DNA from: Vandiemenella viatica
Taxonomy: Eukaryota > Arthropoda > Insecta > Orthoptera > Morabidae
NCBI GenBank assembly: GCA_031002005.1
Contig: CM061914.1
Location: forward strand, 196,000,685-196,064,684
Length of the DNA: 64,000 nt
Direction: 5' to 3'
The position numbers and the translations under genes were made by a program. The notes beneath the pieces were generated by a model. That model searched no databases, was not told the origin of the DNA, and was given only the letters and a program-made list of their open reading frames with translations. Shown piece by piece: positions 1 to 10,680 of the stretch. Numbering within the stretch: the stretch's first letter is position 1; the number at the start of each line of letters is the position of its first letter.

Positions 1-58
1 GCTTTGGTGCTGAGCACCCTCAGGCAGCACAGTATATATGTAGATGTAGGTATAGATG
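1..58 (+). mobile_element. 3' tail of a CR1-like LINE (family C)
   Basis: The first 58 bases match the 3' end of the LINE on the - strand near 54,410-54,490: both share the block around GCTTTGGTGCTGAGCACCCT and then a GTAGATGTA-type hexamer tail. Only the non-coding 3' terminus is inside the window. The call rests on this internal match. Confidence 0.7.
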
Positions 59-294
59 TGTAAGCGAAACTTGAAGATTATTATTTTTTAAAAAGTCCTG
101 TATGGTTGGCACTCCTTAGGAACCATGTTGCCGAGTTTCTTCTTCTTCAGCGGCAGGGTTACCAATAACTCGCGTTACTGGTTAATTTATTTATTTGCCG
201 TATTATACTTAACAAGATACACAATGGTGAAACACATGTGCATATCACAAGATGTACTATTTTATATCTCTAGATCTAATGTTTTTCTTCAGTC

Positions 295-610
295 ACGTAG
301 CTCGACGTGGTTTTCTCTGTATCCCCCTCCCCCTCTCTATTGATTCCAGAAGACATTTTGTACTGTTTTTTTCTCTTGTCAGACTATCGTAAATGACATA
401 CGGAGATAATTAAATGCCGGAAATAGATATTCACATGCTGTTGTGAGTTCTGTTCCTCATTTTAACTGTGACAAATAATATGAAGGAGAAGCTACGTGGC
501 TTGTCTTGATTGCATCCCCCCTTCCCTCCCCCAAGTGACTCAGCGTAAGTTTGCAGCCAATCCCGCCCCCCCTTCTCCTAGACCGAGCCACGTAGTTTGT
601 GGACGCTCCC
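295..610 (-). mobile_element. Harbinger-like MITE, copy A (one end missing)
   Basis: The reverse complement matches 24,574-24,981 along most of its length, including the end GGGAGCGTCC followed by an ACTACGTGG-like block, and the interior around CAACAGCATGTGAATAT. The other terminus is missing near position 295. It has no coding capacity. Assignment to PIF/Harbinger is inferred from the TTA target duplication of the complete copy, not from a transposase. Confidence 0.6.
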
Positions 611-770
611 TAGTCTGTAAGTGCACAGTCAGAAGCGATGTGGTGGATTGTCTGTAAAGTGGCTCCGCAGTCACTGATCAGCCCGTTGGTAGCTGGATCT
701 GCCTTGTCGTGGATGATCCTCCAGTGCCGTCTGGTAATTCCGAGTCCTTGTAACAGTAGTGAGAGGTCCC

Positions 771-1010
771 CAGGGCCGGCGTTAGGGGGGGTTAAGCGGG
801 GCAAAAGTACTCGGGGCCCGCCGGCCTGAGTGCCTAAATAAATAGAAACCAAACACAAATTTTAAAATCTGCACTAATAATTTTGAACATTTTTGTATTA
901 AAAAGTTCTGAATCTAAAAAAAACAAAGTGTAAAGTAAAAATATCTTGGGGCGGGGATAGGGGGCCTACGATCGCTTACCCGGGGCCTGAGAATCCTAAC
1001 GCCGGCCCTG
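771..1010. mobile_element. Non-autonomous hAT transposon (MITE), complete
   Basis: This 240-bp element starts CAGGGCCGGCGTTAGG and ends with its exact inverse. It is flanked by a perfect 8-bp duplication GAGGTCCC at 763-770 and 1011-1018. CAG-starting TIRs with 8-bp duplications are diagnostic of hAT elements. Removing it and one duplication copy rejoins the jockey reading frame on the - strand, so it inserted into that older element. No coding capacity. Confidence 0.9.
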
Positions 1011-1478
1011 GAGGTCCCCAACTACTAGGTGATTATTGACTACCGATGACTGCTCCCGTTGAGTTGTCCACAGCTTATTGACGTTGAAAGAGGACTCTGC
1101 AAGATTGATTGCTGTACGCCACGGTGGTTTTCTTGACTTCAAGCGTTGGTGTTTTGCTTGAATAATGTTTTGATGTATAGGCAGCTGAGGGTTCTTCAGG
1201 ATGTTTTTCCAGACCTTTAGGATAGCTTCTGATCTTCTTCGTGCTGGAGGTGGAATGTTACATAGCAACGGAAGCCATACGGTGTTTGTCCTCCGAATGC
1301 ATCCAGTAACTATCAGCATAGTCGCACGTCTATTTTCTTCGTGAACATTAGCACTGGCTCCCCGTGAAGTACCTGCACCTGGCTGAAGAATATTATTTCT
1401 CGTTCTGACTTTAGCAGCCACGTGTGAGAGATGCTGCTTGAAAGTTAGGGTTCTGTCCAGTGTTGAACCCAGTCACTA

Positions 1479-1916
1479 GGGGGTACCAAAAAATAACCGG
1501 AATAGCATTGCTCGTGGATGGAGCTTGTATAGTGCGCGTTTCTAGCGCAACTCATTGTCAGTTCAGTGCCGCCTGTGTTGTCGACCTGGCTTGTTCTGTT
1601 AATCTGCAGTGATTGTTTTTGCTAGCGCTGTTCTGTAATTGATGATGCCGATCAGTGCCAGACAGACTTCCACCACGACAATGCGCCTGCACACAGAGGT
1701 AAAAGTGGCGAGGTTCCGCTGCCCCACGCACCTTACTCGCCTGACCTGGCTCCGTGCGACTTTTTCCTATTGCCACTCATGAAAAGGGGCTTGAAAGAAC
1801 ACCGATTTGACAACACTGAAGAGGTCAAGAAGAAAAACGAGGGAGGAGCTTTCAGTCATTTCCAAAGATGACAATAGAAATTGTTTCGAACAGTGGAACC
1901 ACCGGTGGGACAAAAG
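1479..1916 (+). pseudogene. Internally deleted mariner transposase relic
   Basis: The stretch is bounded by TA dinucleotides (1477-1478 and 1917-1918), as expected for Tc1/mariner insertion. After a 5' leader it encodes FHHDNAPAHRG, then LPHAPYSPDLAPCDFFLLP, which are the second and third catalytic aspartate regions of mariner transposases, and then a frame-broken tail resembling mariner C-termini. The N-terminal DNA-binding part and the first catalytic Asp are missing, and no good right-hand TIR is visible. The same mariner type occurs at 57,314-57,888. Confidence 0.8.
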
Positions 1917-2215
1917 TACTGGATTTGACATCAATTTTATAGTGCGATTGTCTGTTGCGTGTGTGAAATGTCGATATAACTGTTTTCTGGGGACTTGGGT
2001 CGAGGCAGCTATCCTTGAAACAAACGTGTAACGTTTCCAGATCAGTGGATAAAGTTGTTTCTGCAACAGAAAAGTTGGGGTTCTCGATCACCAAACAGAT
2101 GTCATCAGCGTAAATAAAAATTCTTGAATACGGTTCCGGTAAATCGTGAGTGTACAAATTGAATAGGTGTCGCGATCTTGGTTCGTCTAATTCGTGGAAT
2201 GGAACTTGTGTAGCA

Positions 2216-2608
2216 GTTACCACAGGAATGAGGTGTATTTTTTTTTTTTTTTTACAAATAACGCTACAAATCAGAGAAAAACAAAACTGATAGACAACAG
2301 GAACACTTGTCTAAACAGCAGTATTAACGTAGAATGCAGTGTACTACAAACAGGGATGCCGGAGCTTAGAGACAATGTTTGAATTGCCTGATGTACGGAC
2401 ACGTTGCCCTCCAGTCACTTTCAGTGTTGTCGATGTGCCACTTCAAACACGGTTGTGTTGACGCACTGAACTTTCATCATTAAGGACAGCAACTCGAGTG
2501 CCGGGAGAAGTGATGTCGTTATACCATTTATTTAGTAGAGAAAGAGCGATTACAATTTCAAGCTCTCTCAATATATTTGATGTATAGTACTACACAAAAA
2601 TATGATAT
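2216..2608. other. Unassigned sequence with a T tract
   Basis: It contains a T homopolymer at about 2238-2254 next to the jockey relic boundary. I see no coding region or repeat shared with the rest of the window. Confidence 0.4.
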
Positions 2609-3330
2609 TTGACAGAAAATAAATTTGCTACAACGAGAAGAAATGAACGAATTGCTTTTAAGAGCCAAGATTGGATTTCTTACATTGATGGAATAAAAAT
2701 CAAAAAGATAAATAATTTTTGCTATTTGGGTTCAATTTTAGAAATAGAAGGAAAATCGAATATGGAAATTAATAAAAGAATTACTAATGGCTGGAAAGCA
2801 AGAGTGTTATGAATAGAACAAAAAGGATTATATTCAAATCATTATTTGAAAGTATAGTCTTATATGGATCAGAAAGCTGGATAATCAACCAAAAACATAT
2901 CAAGAAGTTGAAAGCATTAGAAATGGATTTCTGGAGAAGATCAGCAAGAATAACAAGAAAATAAAAAGTAAGGAATACCGAAATAATAAGGCTAATGGAA
3001 GTTAATGAAGAAATGTATGATGTTAAAGAATGAAAAATACTGGAATGGTACTGCCATGTAAGAAGGATGGAAGACTCTGGGATACCTAAACTGGTACAAG
3101 AATGGGAAGTTAAAGGAAGGAGGAAAAGAGGACGGCCCGTGTTTACCTGACTCCAAAGTGTACAAATAGCAATGAGAAGACTTGGTGCAGTAGAGGAAAA
3201 TATACACGATCGAAATATCTGGAGGAATATTTTGAGAAGATGAAGTCAAGATCTATGTTCCGAATTGTTTATTGTTGTGTTGGAGAAAAACCTCTGTAGT
3301 GAGGAAAATCTCTCTTAATAATAAATAATA
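2609..3330 (+). pseudogene. RTE-like LINE 3' fragment
   Basis: The open part encodes KINNFCYLGSILEIEGKSN followed by MEINKRITNGWKA, the post-RT region typical of RTE-type endonuclease/reverse transcriptases (FCYLGS, repeated Lys/Arg-rich helices). Downstream, broken frames continue with SYMDQKAG and LEWYCHVRR-like segments, ending in an AATAATAAATAAT tail. Several stops and frameshifts; non-functional. Confidence 0.55.
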
Positions 3331-3750
3331 AGATTGGATTTCTGCAAAAACGGGAAAAAAGTGTAGGGAAGAATTTGAGATGTGAAACTATTCGAAGTGT
3401 CGACGAATAGATTTGGGAAAATACTAGAGAACGAAGTAGTTTGTTGCAGAATGTCGCAAAAAGAACAAATATTTAGAGGTAATCTTTAGGTGTGGTATTA
3501 CAGCAGTTCAGTTTTGATGTTTAATGGATGTTTGGAGAGGAGGGGTTGGATGATTGGGGGGGTGGAAGGTGAGGGAGAGTTGCCGAGCGCGTCAGCTGCA
3601 GTTTGCGCGGCGACGGCAATTAGCTGACGTCGTTAGCGGTGCCCAGGGGACAGGCTGACCCTCTCACGGACTCGATCTCAGCTTCCACTCCTGCTCTTCA
3701 AAACAGCTTCTCATGTCTCAGGTATCCCGTACCATTCTATTAGATTCTTC
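3331..3750. other. Unassigned sequence
   Basis: It includes a G-rich stretch (3536-3575) and a GC-rich patch with a TGACGTCG site near 3635. It looks unlike the surrounding repeats but I cannot assign a function. Confidence 0.3.
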
Positions 3751-4442
3751 GTGGTTTAATTAATACGATAAACAACTACTCCTCAATGGAGTCCAGTTTA
3801 AATTTGCTTTTATTTTCATAATAAACACGACGTCAAAGATAGTGTTTACATTAATACATACAATCCAGCGACTGTATACAACACTTCTTCCACAGACATT
3901 ATAGTCCTTGGCCGTCGTAAATTGAGTCGATGAAAAAACTTTGCCGAAAAACTCTTTGTCTGTCTCGGATGTTTGCTTTATGTAAGCTCCATCGATATTT
4001 CTAGAACAATCCAAAGGCTTTTGCCAGATCATTCTCGATCATTAAGAACACTTAAACAATTGAAACATATTATAAACAATCAGAATTAATACATAACTAT
4101 ATACAATCAATACAAAATGGTCAGAAATGGAAATTAAAGATACTTAAACACAAAATTATTCACAGAAATCATTTTAAACTGTAGCAAATTGCCTTTTAGA
4201 CATCTTAACTTGCATTTATACTTGTAATTACAAACGTTTAAGCAATTCTCTTGCATAATTCTCTTCTTAAACATATTAAATGGCCTCTAAATAATTTCTA
4301 TTCATAAAATAAAGTCTATACACATTGATTTACAGGAAATTGTAAAACAAACATACAAGATCATATTCAACCAAACTCTAGCTTACTACAAATGCATAAT
4401 AAAATACAATTCCATTTAATTTTAGGTTTGAGGGCTGTTACA
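3751..4442. repeat. LTR-like dispersed repeat, copy 1
   Basis: About 690 bp shared with 43,761-44,442 and more distantly with 21,355-22,010. The shared ends are GTGGTTTAATTAATA on the left and GGGCTGTTACA on the right, so the better copy begins TG and ends CA. Read in reverse it begins TGTAACAGCCCTC, a start often seen in Gypsy-type LTRs. It has no ORF and I found no convincing target duplication, so solo LTR is an inference; an uncharacterised repeat is the alternative. Confidence 0.5.
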
Positions 4443-5328
4443 ATGGGAGGAACTCGATTATAGACTTGAAGTGTGCAGAGTCAGTAAAGGCGCACATACT
4501 GAGCATCTGTAGACACTCAAAAAAAATTTCACAGTTTGTTTATATATCTGTGTAATCTTGTATGTATATGTGAAATAATAAATTTGTGTAATCACTGCAA
4601 TTATTTTGACTATTCCTGTTTGATGGAATTAAAGTAATAGTAATCGGAGTTAAGAGTGGCCGGGTATGGGTTGGTAACCACTGCCTCGTGAGTCGATCAT
4701 GTCACGTGACCGTGACGTCAGCGATGCTGCCAGCGCCCCCGCGTCTGCACTCGCGAGTTCGGTACAGCGCTCACCGAATACACCGCCTCAAGTTTAGTTC
4801 CCCCGAGCCGTGAAATCGATTACCCGCCGACCGCAAGTCGGGCCTCGCTCTGAGCTGGAGACAACTCGACACGGCATCCTCCAGCGTCGTTAGCATTACT
4901 GCGGAAAAGGCCTCGGGGCAAGGGACGGGAAGGAATTCGGCCGTGCCTTTTGAGGAACAAAACCGGCGTTCGGATAGAGTTACTACCGAAATCATGGCAA
5001 AACAGAAATCTGCATTGCCGGTGATGGATCCTTCAAGTTGAACATCATTCGGCACACAGAGAAATAATCCGCAATGCCACAGCGAAGTCAATGTATCAGA
5101 CGTCATAATCTTGGTGTAAATGGCCGGCTTGTACCCCCAGCACAGAACCTTACGTTGTAAAGTGTCCTGGGGGTTAGTCTATATGGGCTTTCGGTGGAAG
5201 CAGACTTTAGGCTGGAAGTTTACTGGCTTTCGGCACATTTGCTAAATTCCTCTTGCAGTATCTTCTCTCTATAAGATGTCTTCTGATGTGTTGAGGCATC
5301 TTGGTCTGCTGCTGATGTAAGCAATGAC
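4443..5328. other. Unassigned, partly GC-rich sequence
   Basis: 4670-4960 is GC-rich and contains TCACGTGA and TGACGTCA motifs (about 4699-4721). It does not match other parts of the window. It could be old unique sequence; no splice-bounded ORF was convincing. Confidence 0.3.
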
Positions 5329-5452
5329 TTATTATTATTATTATTATTATTACTCCGCGATTCACTAAAAGTGTGTGGCGGAGGGTGCATTGCACCTATC
5401 GAAAAGGGTTATGTTTTGGAACGGTTATAAGGGATATGGCAGGAGGCGCCCA

Positions 5453-5535
5453 TGGGCTATTGTGAGGAACCATCCCTGCATTCGCGTGGAGTGATCTGGG
5501 AAAACCATGGAAAACCCAGATCAGGATGGCTGGAG
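5453..5535 (-). repeat. Module shared between LINE family A 3'UTR and the SINE body
   Basis: On the - strand this 3'UTR segment reads CATCCTGATCTGGGTTTTCC ... GATCACTCCA..CGAATGC.GGGATGGTTCCT. It aligns almost base for base with the central body of the SINEs in this window (for example 61,492-61,555). The sequence downstream of it in the LINE is different from the SINE 3' part, so only an internal block of roughly 65-70 bp is shared. Confidence 0.8.
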
Positions 5536-5571
5536 TGCTTTATCGAAAGCTACTCCTGTCGGATTTTAAGT

Positions 5572-7465
5572 TTACTCGCCCGGTAAATCCTTTCTATTCC
5601 ATTCCCTAATCGCTCGTGGGAAAAATGAGTACAGAAATGAATCGGTTCTGGCCCTGATTTCTCTTATCTTGTTTTCATGGTCATTTCGAGATATGAATGT
5701 TGCTGGTAGCAATATTTGCTGACTGTCATTCCGAAATACATCTGTCTTGAATTTTTCAATTAGCTTCCGTCGAGAGCAACGCCTTCGGTGTTCCAGGTCT
5801 TCCCAACCTAACTCCTTCAACATCGCACTTACGCTTTCCCTCCAACTATATATACCTGTCACGAATCGGGCGGCTCTTCTTTGGACCTTCTCTAAAGCCT
5901 CCATTAACCCCTTTTGATGGGGACCCCATACAGAACAACAATACTCTAAGTGAGGACGTACTAGTGACTTGTATACAATCGATTTAACTTCCTGAGTGCA
6001 TTGATTTAAATTACGACCTAGAAATCGGAGCATACGATTTGCTTTTCCCATTACATTCTCGATATGCTCATTCCACGACAAATTATTACGAATTGTTAGC
6101 CCTAGGTATTTAGCGGAATTTACCGTTCTAAGGACAGTGCAATTAATCGTATATTCATAGTTAAGTGGTGTCACCTTTTTACTTACACGCATGACTTGGC
6201 ACTTTTTAGCGTTTAACTCCAACTGCCAATCTTTACACCACGCAATTATTTTCATAATATCGTCTTGTAACAAAGCGCAGTCGTCCTGGGTTTTGATTTC
6301 GCGATAAATTATAGCATCATCGGCAAATAATCTTTTCATCCCCCCTATTATGTCGCATAGATCATTGATGTATATGAGAAACAACAGTGGCCCTATCACG
6401 CTTCCCTGGGGAACTCCAGACCCCACTTCAGTAAGTGATGAACGCTCACCGTCGAGAACTACACACTGTGTTCTGCCCTTCAGGAAGTCTGCAACCCAGT
6501 CGCATATTTGTCTAGATATGCCGTAACCGCGAAGTTTCGTAAGTAACCTAGTGTGAGGCACAGTATCGAAAGCTTTTTTGAAGTCTAATAGAACCAAATC
6601 AACCTGGGATTGCTCATCTATAATTCGGCACAAGTCGTGAATTAGAAGTGCAAGTTGTGTTTCGCAGCATCGGCCTTTTCTGAATCCATGTTGATTTGGA
6701 TTTAAAAGCTCACCTTCATCCAAGAACCGCATGACATTTGAATAGATGATATGTTCTAAAATCCTGCAAAATATTGAAGTTAACGAGATCGGCCTATAAT
6801 TCTGAGGATCATTAACATTCCCATTTTTAAACACTGGAGTTACGATAGCGGTCTTCCATTCGGCTGGTATTTTTCCTTGATCCAGAGAGACGGTATACAA
6901 TTTCATCAAATACGGTGCAATTTCCATTGCGTATCTTGAGTAGAATCTTGTAGGAATACCGTCTGGTCCGGGAGCCTTATTGGTTTTTACATTCATAAGC
7001 AGTTTAGTTATTCCCTCAACATCAAGAGCGAGATCATTCATAATTTTGTCGGTACGATTGTTAAATATCGGTATCTCCTCTGAGTTTTCTATCGTAAAAG
7101 CCTTTTTAAATATATCATTCAAAATTTCTGCTTTCTCTACGCTTGTTTCTGATAATTCACCATTTTCTTTAATCAGCGACGGCATAACCTTACGAGAGCC
7201 TGTTATTACTTTGATATACGACCAGAACTTTTTTGGATTAGTAATGAGATCTTCGGATAAATTCCTGGCTTGGAATTCTTTAAACGCATCGCGCATTGCC
7301 TTACGCACTTCCGCACGCAACTGGACTAATTTAGCACGATTAGATGAGTCCCCCGATTTTTTCACCGCGGCATGTAAACGCCTTTGCCTCCTGAGCAAAC
7401 GTTTCACTTCCCTATTCAACCAAGGGAAGTTATTACTGACCTTAATACACTTCTTAGGAACAAAC
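5572..7465 (-). pseudogene. Reverse transcriptase domain of CR1-like LINE A (ORF2 C-terminal part)
   Basis: A 615-codon open frame covers the RT. In order: APGPDGIP (finger), PVFKNGNVNDPQNYRPISL, LLDFKKAFDTVPH (domain A with catalytic Asp), GVPQGSVIGPLLFLIYINDL, the catalytic RLFADD box, KYLGLTIRNNLSW, then the thumb/C-terminal SLVRPHLEYCCSVWGPH and KVQRRAARFVTG. Catalytic aspartates are intact. It would copy its own RNA at a nicked target. The listed ORF starts at an internal Met (7419). The frame upstream (NQFVPKKCIKVSNNFPWLNR) continues to the frameshift near 7470, where it should join the endonuclease. No RNase H domain is seen, as usual for CR1/L2. Confidence 0.9.
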
Positions 7466-8491
7466 TGGTTTAAAACCGGTCCATATTAGTTCTTTTAAAT
7501 TAAACCAAAGTTCCTCAACATTTGTATTTAGCATGTACGTTTCAAAATTCTTCGCAAAGTGATCAACCATACCCGCATCGTTTGCCTTATCGAAGCAAAA
7601 CTCGAGTTTCTCTTTGTCATGCTTCAATCTCAGACTACAGTTTAACGTTACCACAACCGCCTTGTGATCACTTATACCGTCTTCTATACAAACTTTATAT
7701 ACAATATCAGGATTGCTAATTAGAAAAAGATCCAGAATGGACGAGGAATATTTGTCGCACCGCGTTGGCTCTTCGACCATCCGTTCAAGAGATCTTTCTG
7801 CAAATGATTCTAGGAACGTTTCGGTTATTAACCTATCTCTTCCACCCAACCTGAACGTGTATGTGTCCCACCTAACCGACGGTAGGTTAAAGTCACCACC
7901 CACGATCAATATATGTCCTTGAAATTTTTTGTAAATGTTATTAAGTGACTCTCTGAAGTATTCCGCGTTAGCCAGATCAGAATCCGGAGGTCGATAAAAT
8001 TACCCGAGTATGAACTTTAAATTTTTGCCAATTTTTACCTTGACCCATATTAACTCGCAAAAATTTTCCGTTTCAGTTACGACAGAGCAATTAACGGTTT
8101 TACTTACGGCCACGAACACACCCCCACCCATTGAGACAGTTATGTCCTTCCGAAAAACATTGAAATGAGGGCCAAATACTTCGCTAGATTCAACTTCGGG
8201 CGTCAACCAGCTCTCGGTTCCTAGTATTATATCGACATCATTAGTCGCAACTGAGGCGTGAAAATCCGCTACTTTCCCTCTAATACTCCTACAATTTAGT
8301 ACCATTATCCTTAGCTGCTTCGTATTGTTATTTGTGTCTGAAATAGCATTTTTCATACTCGCACTCTGACGGTAAACGGGTGAAATAATTGGAGCTGTAA
8401 TATTAAAATTATTCGCGCCATCACTACCGGGACCAGCTTCTAAGTTATCAGCACATCCTCTTCGGTGAAATGAAGGATCCTCGGGTCTCAC
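7454..8491 (-). pseudogene. APE-type endonuclease domain of CR1-like LINE A (ORF2 N-terminal part)
   Basis: One reading frame interrupted by a single TAA at 8000-8002. N-terminal half: LRIMVLNCRSIRGK (metal-binding Asn), GTESWLTP (catalytic Glu region), GGGVFVAVS. After the stop: FYRPPDSD, then VGGDFNLPSVRW (GDFN motif), SSILDLFLIS and the catalytic GISDHKAV (SDH motif). These are the exonuclease-endonuclease-phosphatase fold signatures that nick the DNA target. The frame ends GFKPVCS stop at 7454, where a one-base shift is needed to continue into the RT. The real start is unclear: 8491 is a GTG overlapping the ORF1 stop, and an internal ATG at about codon 46 is possible. Confidence 0.85.
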
Positions 8492-8930
8492 ACTGTTCCT
8501 AAAAAATAATTCATATCAAGGCGGTTCCAAATTTTAGCAGCCACCTTGGACGCCATTCTAGGTGTGTAGTGGACGCCCGACCTGTCAAATGCGTCCCAGC
8601 TGGCAGCTATCATCGGACGAAGGTCGACGAAGCCCCAGTTGTTTTTGCGACACAGCTCCTGCAAATTATTATTTAAATTAAAGATCTTCCACCACACAGC
8701 CTCCCCACAATCGACAAGCGGCACCACACTGCAAATTGAGAACTGTAATGAAACTGAATTTTCCCGGGCGGCTTCATACGCCTTTCGGCCCATCTTGTCC
8801 ATGGATTTAACTATATCTGGAACAGAAACACGACACGAGTCATCAGTGCCGACGTGCGCAGCTACTCTTAACTGACGGCAGTTCGATTCCCTAAACTTGT
8901 GGGATGTAGTAAGACGTTGATCTAGGCACT
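8488..8930 (-). pseudogene. ORF1 C-terminal SGNH esterase domain of CR1-like LINE A (5'-truncated)
   Basis: The frame is open from just after a stop at about 8931 to TGA at 8488-8490. It encodes LRVAAHVGTDDSCRVSV, then AVWWKIFNLNNNLQELCRK, NWGFVDLRPMI and RSGVHYTPRMASKVAAKIW. HVGTDD corresponds to the HVGTND block and SGVHYTP to the final DGVHLTP block (catalytic His) of SGNH/GDSL esterases found in CR1 ORF1 proteins. The Asn of GTND is replaced by Asp here. The start of ORF1 and the nucleophile Ser block are missing because the insertion is 5'-truncated. Confidence 0.75.
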
Positions 8931-8934
8931 AATT

Positions 8935-9535
8935 GGTGCACAATATTTTTAGTCAGCCTGTCTTTTGCTAATACAAATAGAGTTGATGGTTTCCCCACAC
9001 GTGAGCAGGCATAGCTACCCACGGGAGAAATACGTATTTTCCAAGTCCAAGCCGCAAACGGACATTGTTTCGTCTTGAGACTTATTTATGGTCATAGCGA
9101 AAGTCAAACGAATCGAAAATTGAAGCCTTTTAAATGGTATTATTGGAGACTCTGAGGGTATCATTGGAATATGTGACAACATGATGATTTCTCCTTTAAA
9201 CTTTCCAGTCAAAATAGTTGCTTCAAGAATATTTCCGGTGATCCTTTTGATGACCAAACGTGTACCGTTGCATGATCTAGGTGGATTCAAATGACGAAGA
9301 AGAATAATCGGTGAACCAATCTTTAACTGATGATAGGGTGGTTTCAAAAACTCAGTTGGAAAATTTACGGCTTCATTTTCATTTACAATAGTGTCTATTG
9401 ATTAAAAGACATCAGATCACCTGGCAACAGTTAATTTCGTCGACGTCAACAATTTTTGATGCCAAAATAGGACGATTACTGAGCCAATTATGACCTAAGT
9501 AGTTATTTGATATATCCGGGAACATACTCTCCCGG
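8935..9535 (-). pseudogene. Helitron Pif1-type helicase C-terminal fragment
   Basis: Read on the - strand with three frame changes: SMFPDISNNYLGHNWLSNR, PILASKIVDVDEIN, LPGDLMSF, SIDTIVNENEAVNFPTEFL, KPPYHQLKIGSPIILLRHLN, PPRSCNGTRLVIKRITGN, RLTFAMTINKSQ and, after a deletion at about 9010, YACSRVGKPSTLFVLAKD. These follow the conserved end of Helitron RepHel helicases, including the FAMTINKSQ and ACSRVG motifs that form helicase motifs V-VI. The Rep nuclease and upstream helicase motifs are absent. Clearly inactive. Confidence 0.85.
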
Positions 9536-10169
9536 TCACGCGTTGCTGTACGAAATAATACCAGTGAACAGCATGGAAAAAAATAAATAAATTGGAAAGC
9601 AGATTTCGAATATGGCAGGATTCCAAGGTAGAGAGGAGAGAAAGTGAAAACACTGTGCAATAATGAAGGAGTGCTGGAGAGCTGGCCATAACGAAAAGAA
9701 GAAAAATGAGAAGCAAGCAAGAAATACTTACACGTTTTTTAATTTATCGTAACGTTTTCTTCAATGTTATATTCATGTCTGTAATTACTTTGTCGTTACG
9801 TATAATAACACACAAACGTTGCACAACAATGTAGTATAATTGTAAGACAATACACAGCACAATTAAAATTCAAGAGTCACACATATGGCGTGGAACAGAC
9901 TGTAGAATTAATAAATCTAAACACAACGCCATCTACTGGATGGTTACCCAACCTGTGAAGATAAATTAACACAGCCGTCTATTAGAAACTTATGGAATTT
10001 ACAAACCATTGTCCTGTGACAAATGTTTAATTCGCAATAATAAATATTGAGGTCAATAATCGAGATAAAAACTATCCTATATTTTAAGTTGGACCAAATT
10101 ACACACATTAAGCCAGATTTCATCAAAATCGGTTAAGCAGTTTCGTAGTTCATCCCGGACAAACATCGT
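9536..10169. other. Unassigned AT-rich sequence
   Basis: No coding signal that survives frame checks and no repeat partner found inside the window. Confidence 0.3.
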
Positions 10170-10680
10170 GACACGAGATTTTGATACTTATAAGATGGTT
10201 CTCTATGCCAGTGCCAGTTCCTTGGCATTGTTGTGTCGAATGTATGGAGCCTCTCCTTTGTGTCCCTGGAATTTTCTATTCGCTGGTAGTTCTCTGTTTG
10301 GTGGAATATTTATGTCTGTATGGTACCGGTGTCTGTCTCGTTGTGAATATAGGCTGTTGAGGTGAAGGATTGTCTTTAGGCAACAGTTTTGAAGACGTTG
10401 TAGTTGGAGGATGTTATAGTTGGCCGCCGTTCCTCACACTTGGCAACAGCAAACGACGAAGAGGTGAATAACGGATTTGTATAGTCTGACTTTGGTTGTT
10501 GTCGTTGATTCCGTGCTGTGTAGTCTGGGGAAGAGGTTTTGAATAACTGCCAGACCCTATCTTGGGCTGTCGAGGATGTGGTTGAGGAAGAGGAGCTTTG
10601 AGTCCAGCGTGATGCCAAAGTATTTTATCTCTCTTCCAGTCAGTTCCTTGGCCCACTATTTTTAGTTTGGTGGTGAGTGC
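10170..10680 (-). pseudogene. Decayed jockey-like RT C-terminal fragment
   Basis: Read on the - strand with frame changes: LTTKLKIVGQGTDW, LDSKLLFLNHILD, then KVRLYKSVIHLFVV, GTAANYNILQLQRLQNCC, LKTILHL and HTDINIPPNRELPA. This matches the order YLGxxLDSxL, LYKSVIxP, QVWGxAAxxxxxxLQxxQNxxLRxI, DLNIP seen downstream of the RT core in jockey-clade elements. A TGA stands where the Trp of QVWG is expected. Heavily mutated. Confidence 0.6.

Larger units (their letters stand above)
611..2215 (-). pseudogene. Decayed jockey-clade reverse transcriptase, split by two transposons
   Basis: Three collinear pieces on the - strand read as one non-LTR reverse transcriptase. 1919-2215 encodes LFNLYTHDLP, the YADD catalytic box (IYADDICLV) and a thumb region. 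1019-1476 continues with LGSTLDRTLTFKQHLSHVAA and WLPLLCNIPPPARRRSEA. 611-770 encodes the C-terminal segment ending SDCGATLQTIHHIASDC. The pieces are separated by a mariner relic (1479-1916) and a hAT MITE (771-1010). The YLGxTLDR-like thumb motif and the late C..C/HHI..DC end are typical of the jockey group. The N-terminal part and endonuclease are absent and upstream sequence (after 2215) is unrelated. Non-functional. Confidence 0.75.
5329..8930 (-). mobile_element. CR1-like LINE (family A), nearly complete ORF2, 5'-truncated
   Basis: Reading on the - strand: an ORF1 C-terminal esterase domain (8930-8488), an APE-type endonuclease (8491 to about 7470), a reverse transcriptase with thumb (about 7465-5572), then a 240-bp 3'UTR ending in an (AAT)n tail at 5329-5352. 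ORF1 and ORF2 overlap by a few bases at 8488-8491. The element has one in-frame TAA (8000-8002) and one frameshift near 7470, so it is dead but young compared with the other copies (12,915; 27,735; 28,325; 39,688/40,774). The 5' end lies against a Helitron helicase fragment at about 8935. An esterase-containing ORF1, APE endonuclease and short repeat tail together suggest the CR1/L2 group. Confidence 0.85.

Noticed and set aside
6980..7489. 169-codon + strand ORF
   Set aside because: Antisense of the family A LINE RT.
9412..9720. 102-codon - strand ORF as a gene
   Set aside because: Its C-terminal half is Helitron helicase in frame (WLSNRPILASKIVDVDEIN); the N-terminal half is unrelated, so it is a relic, not a gene.
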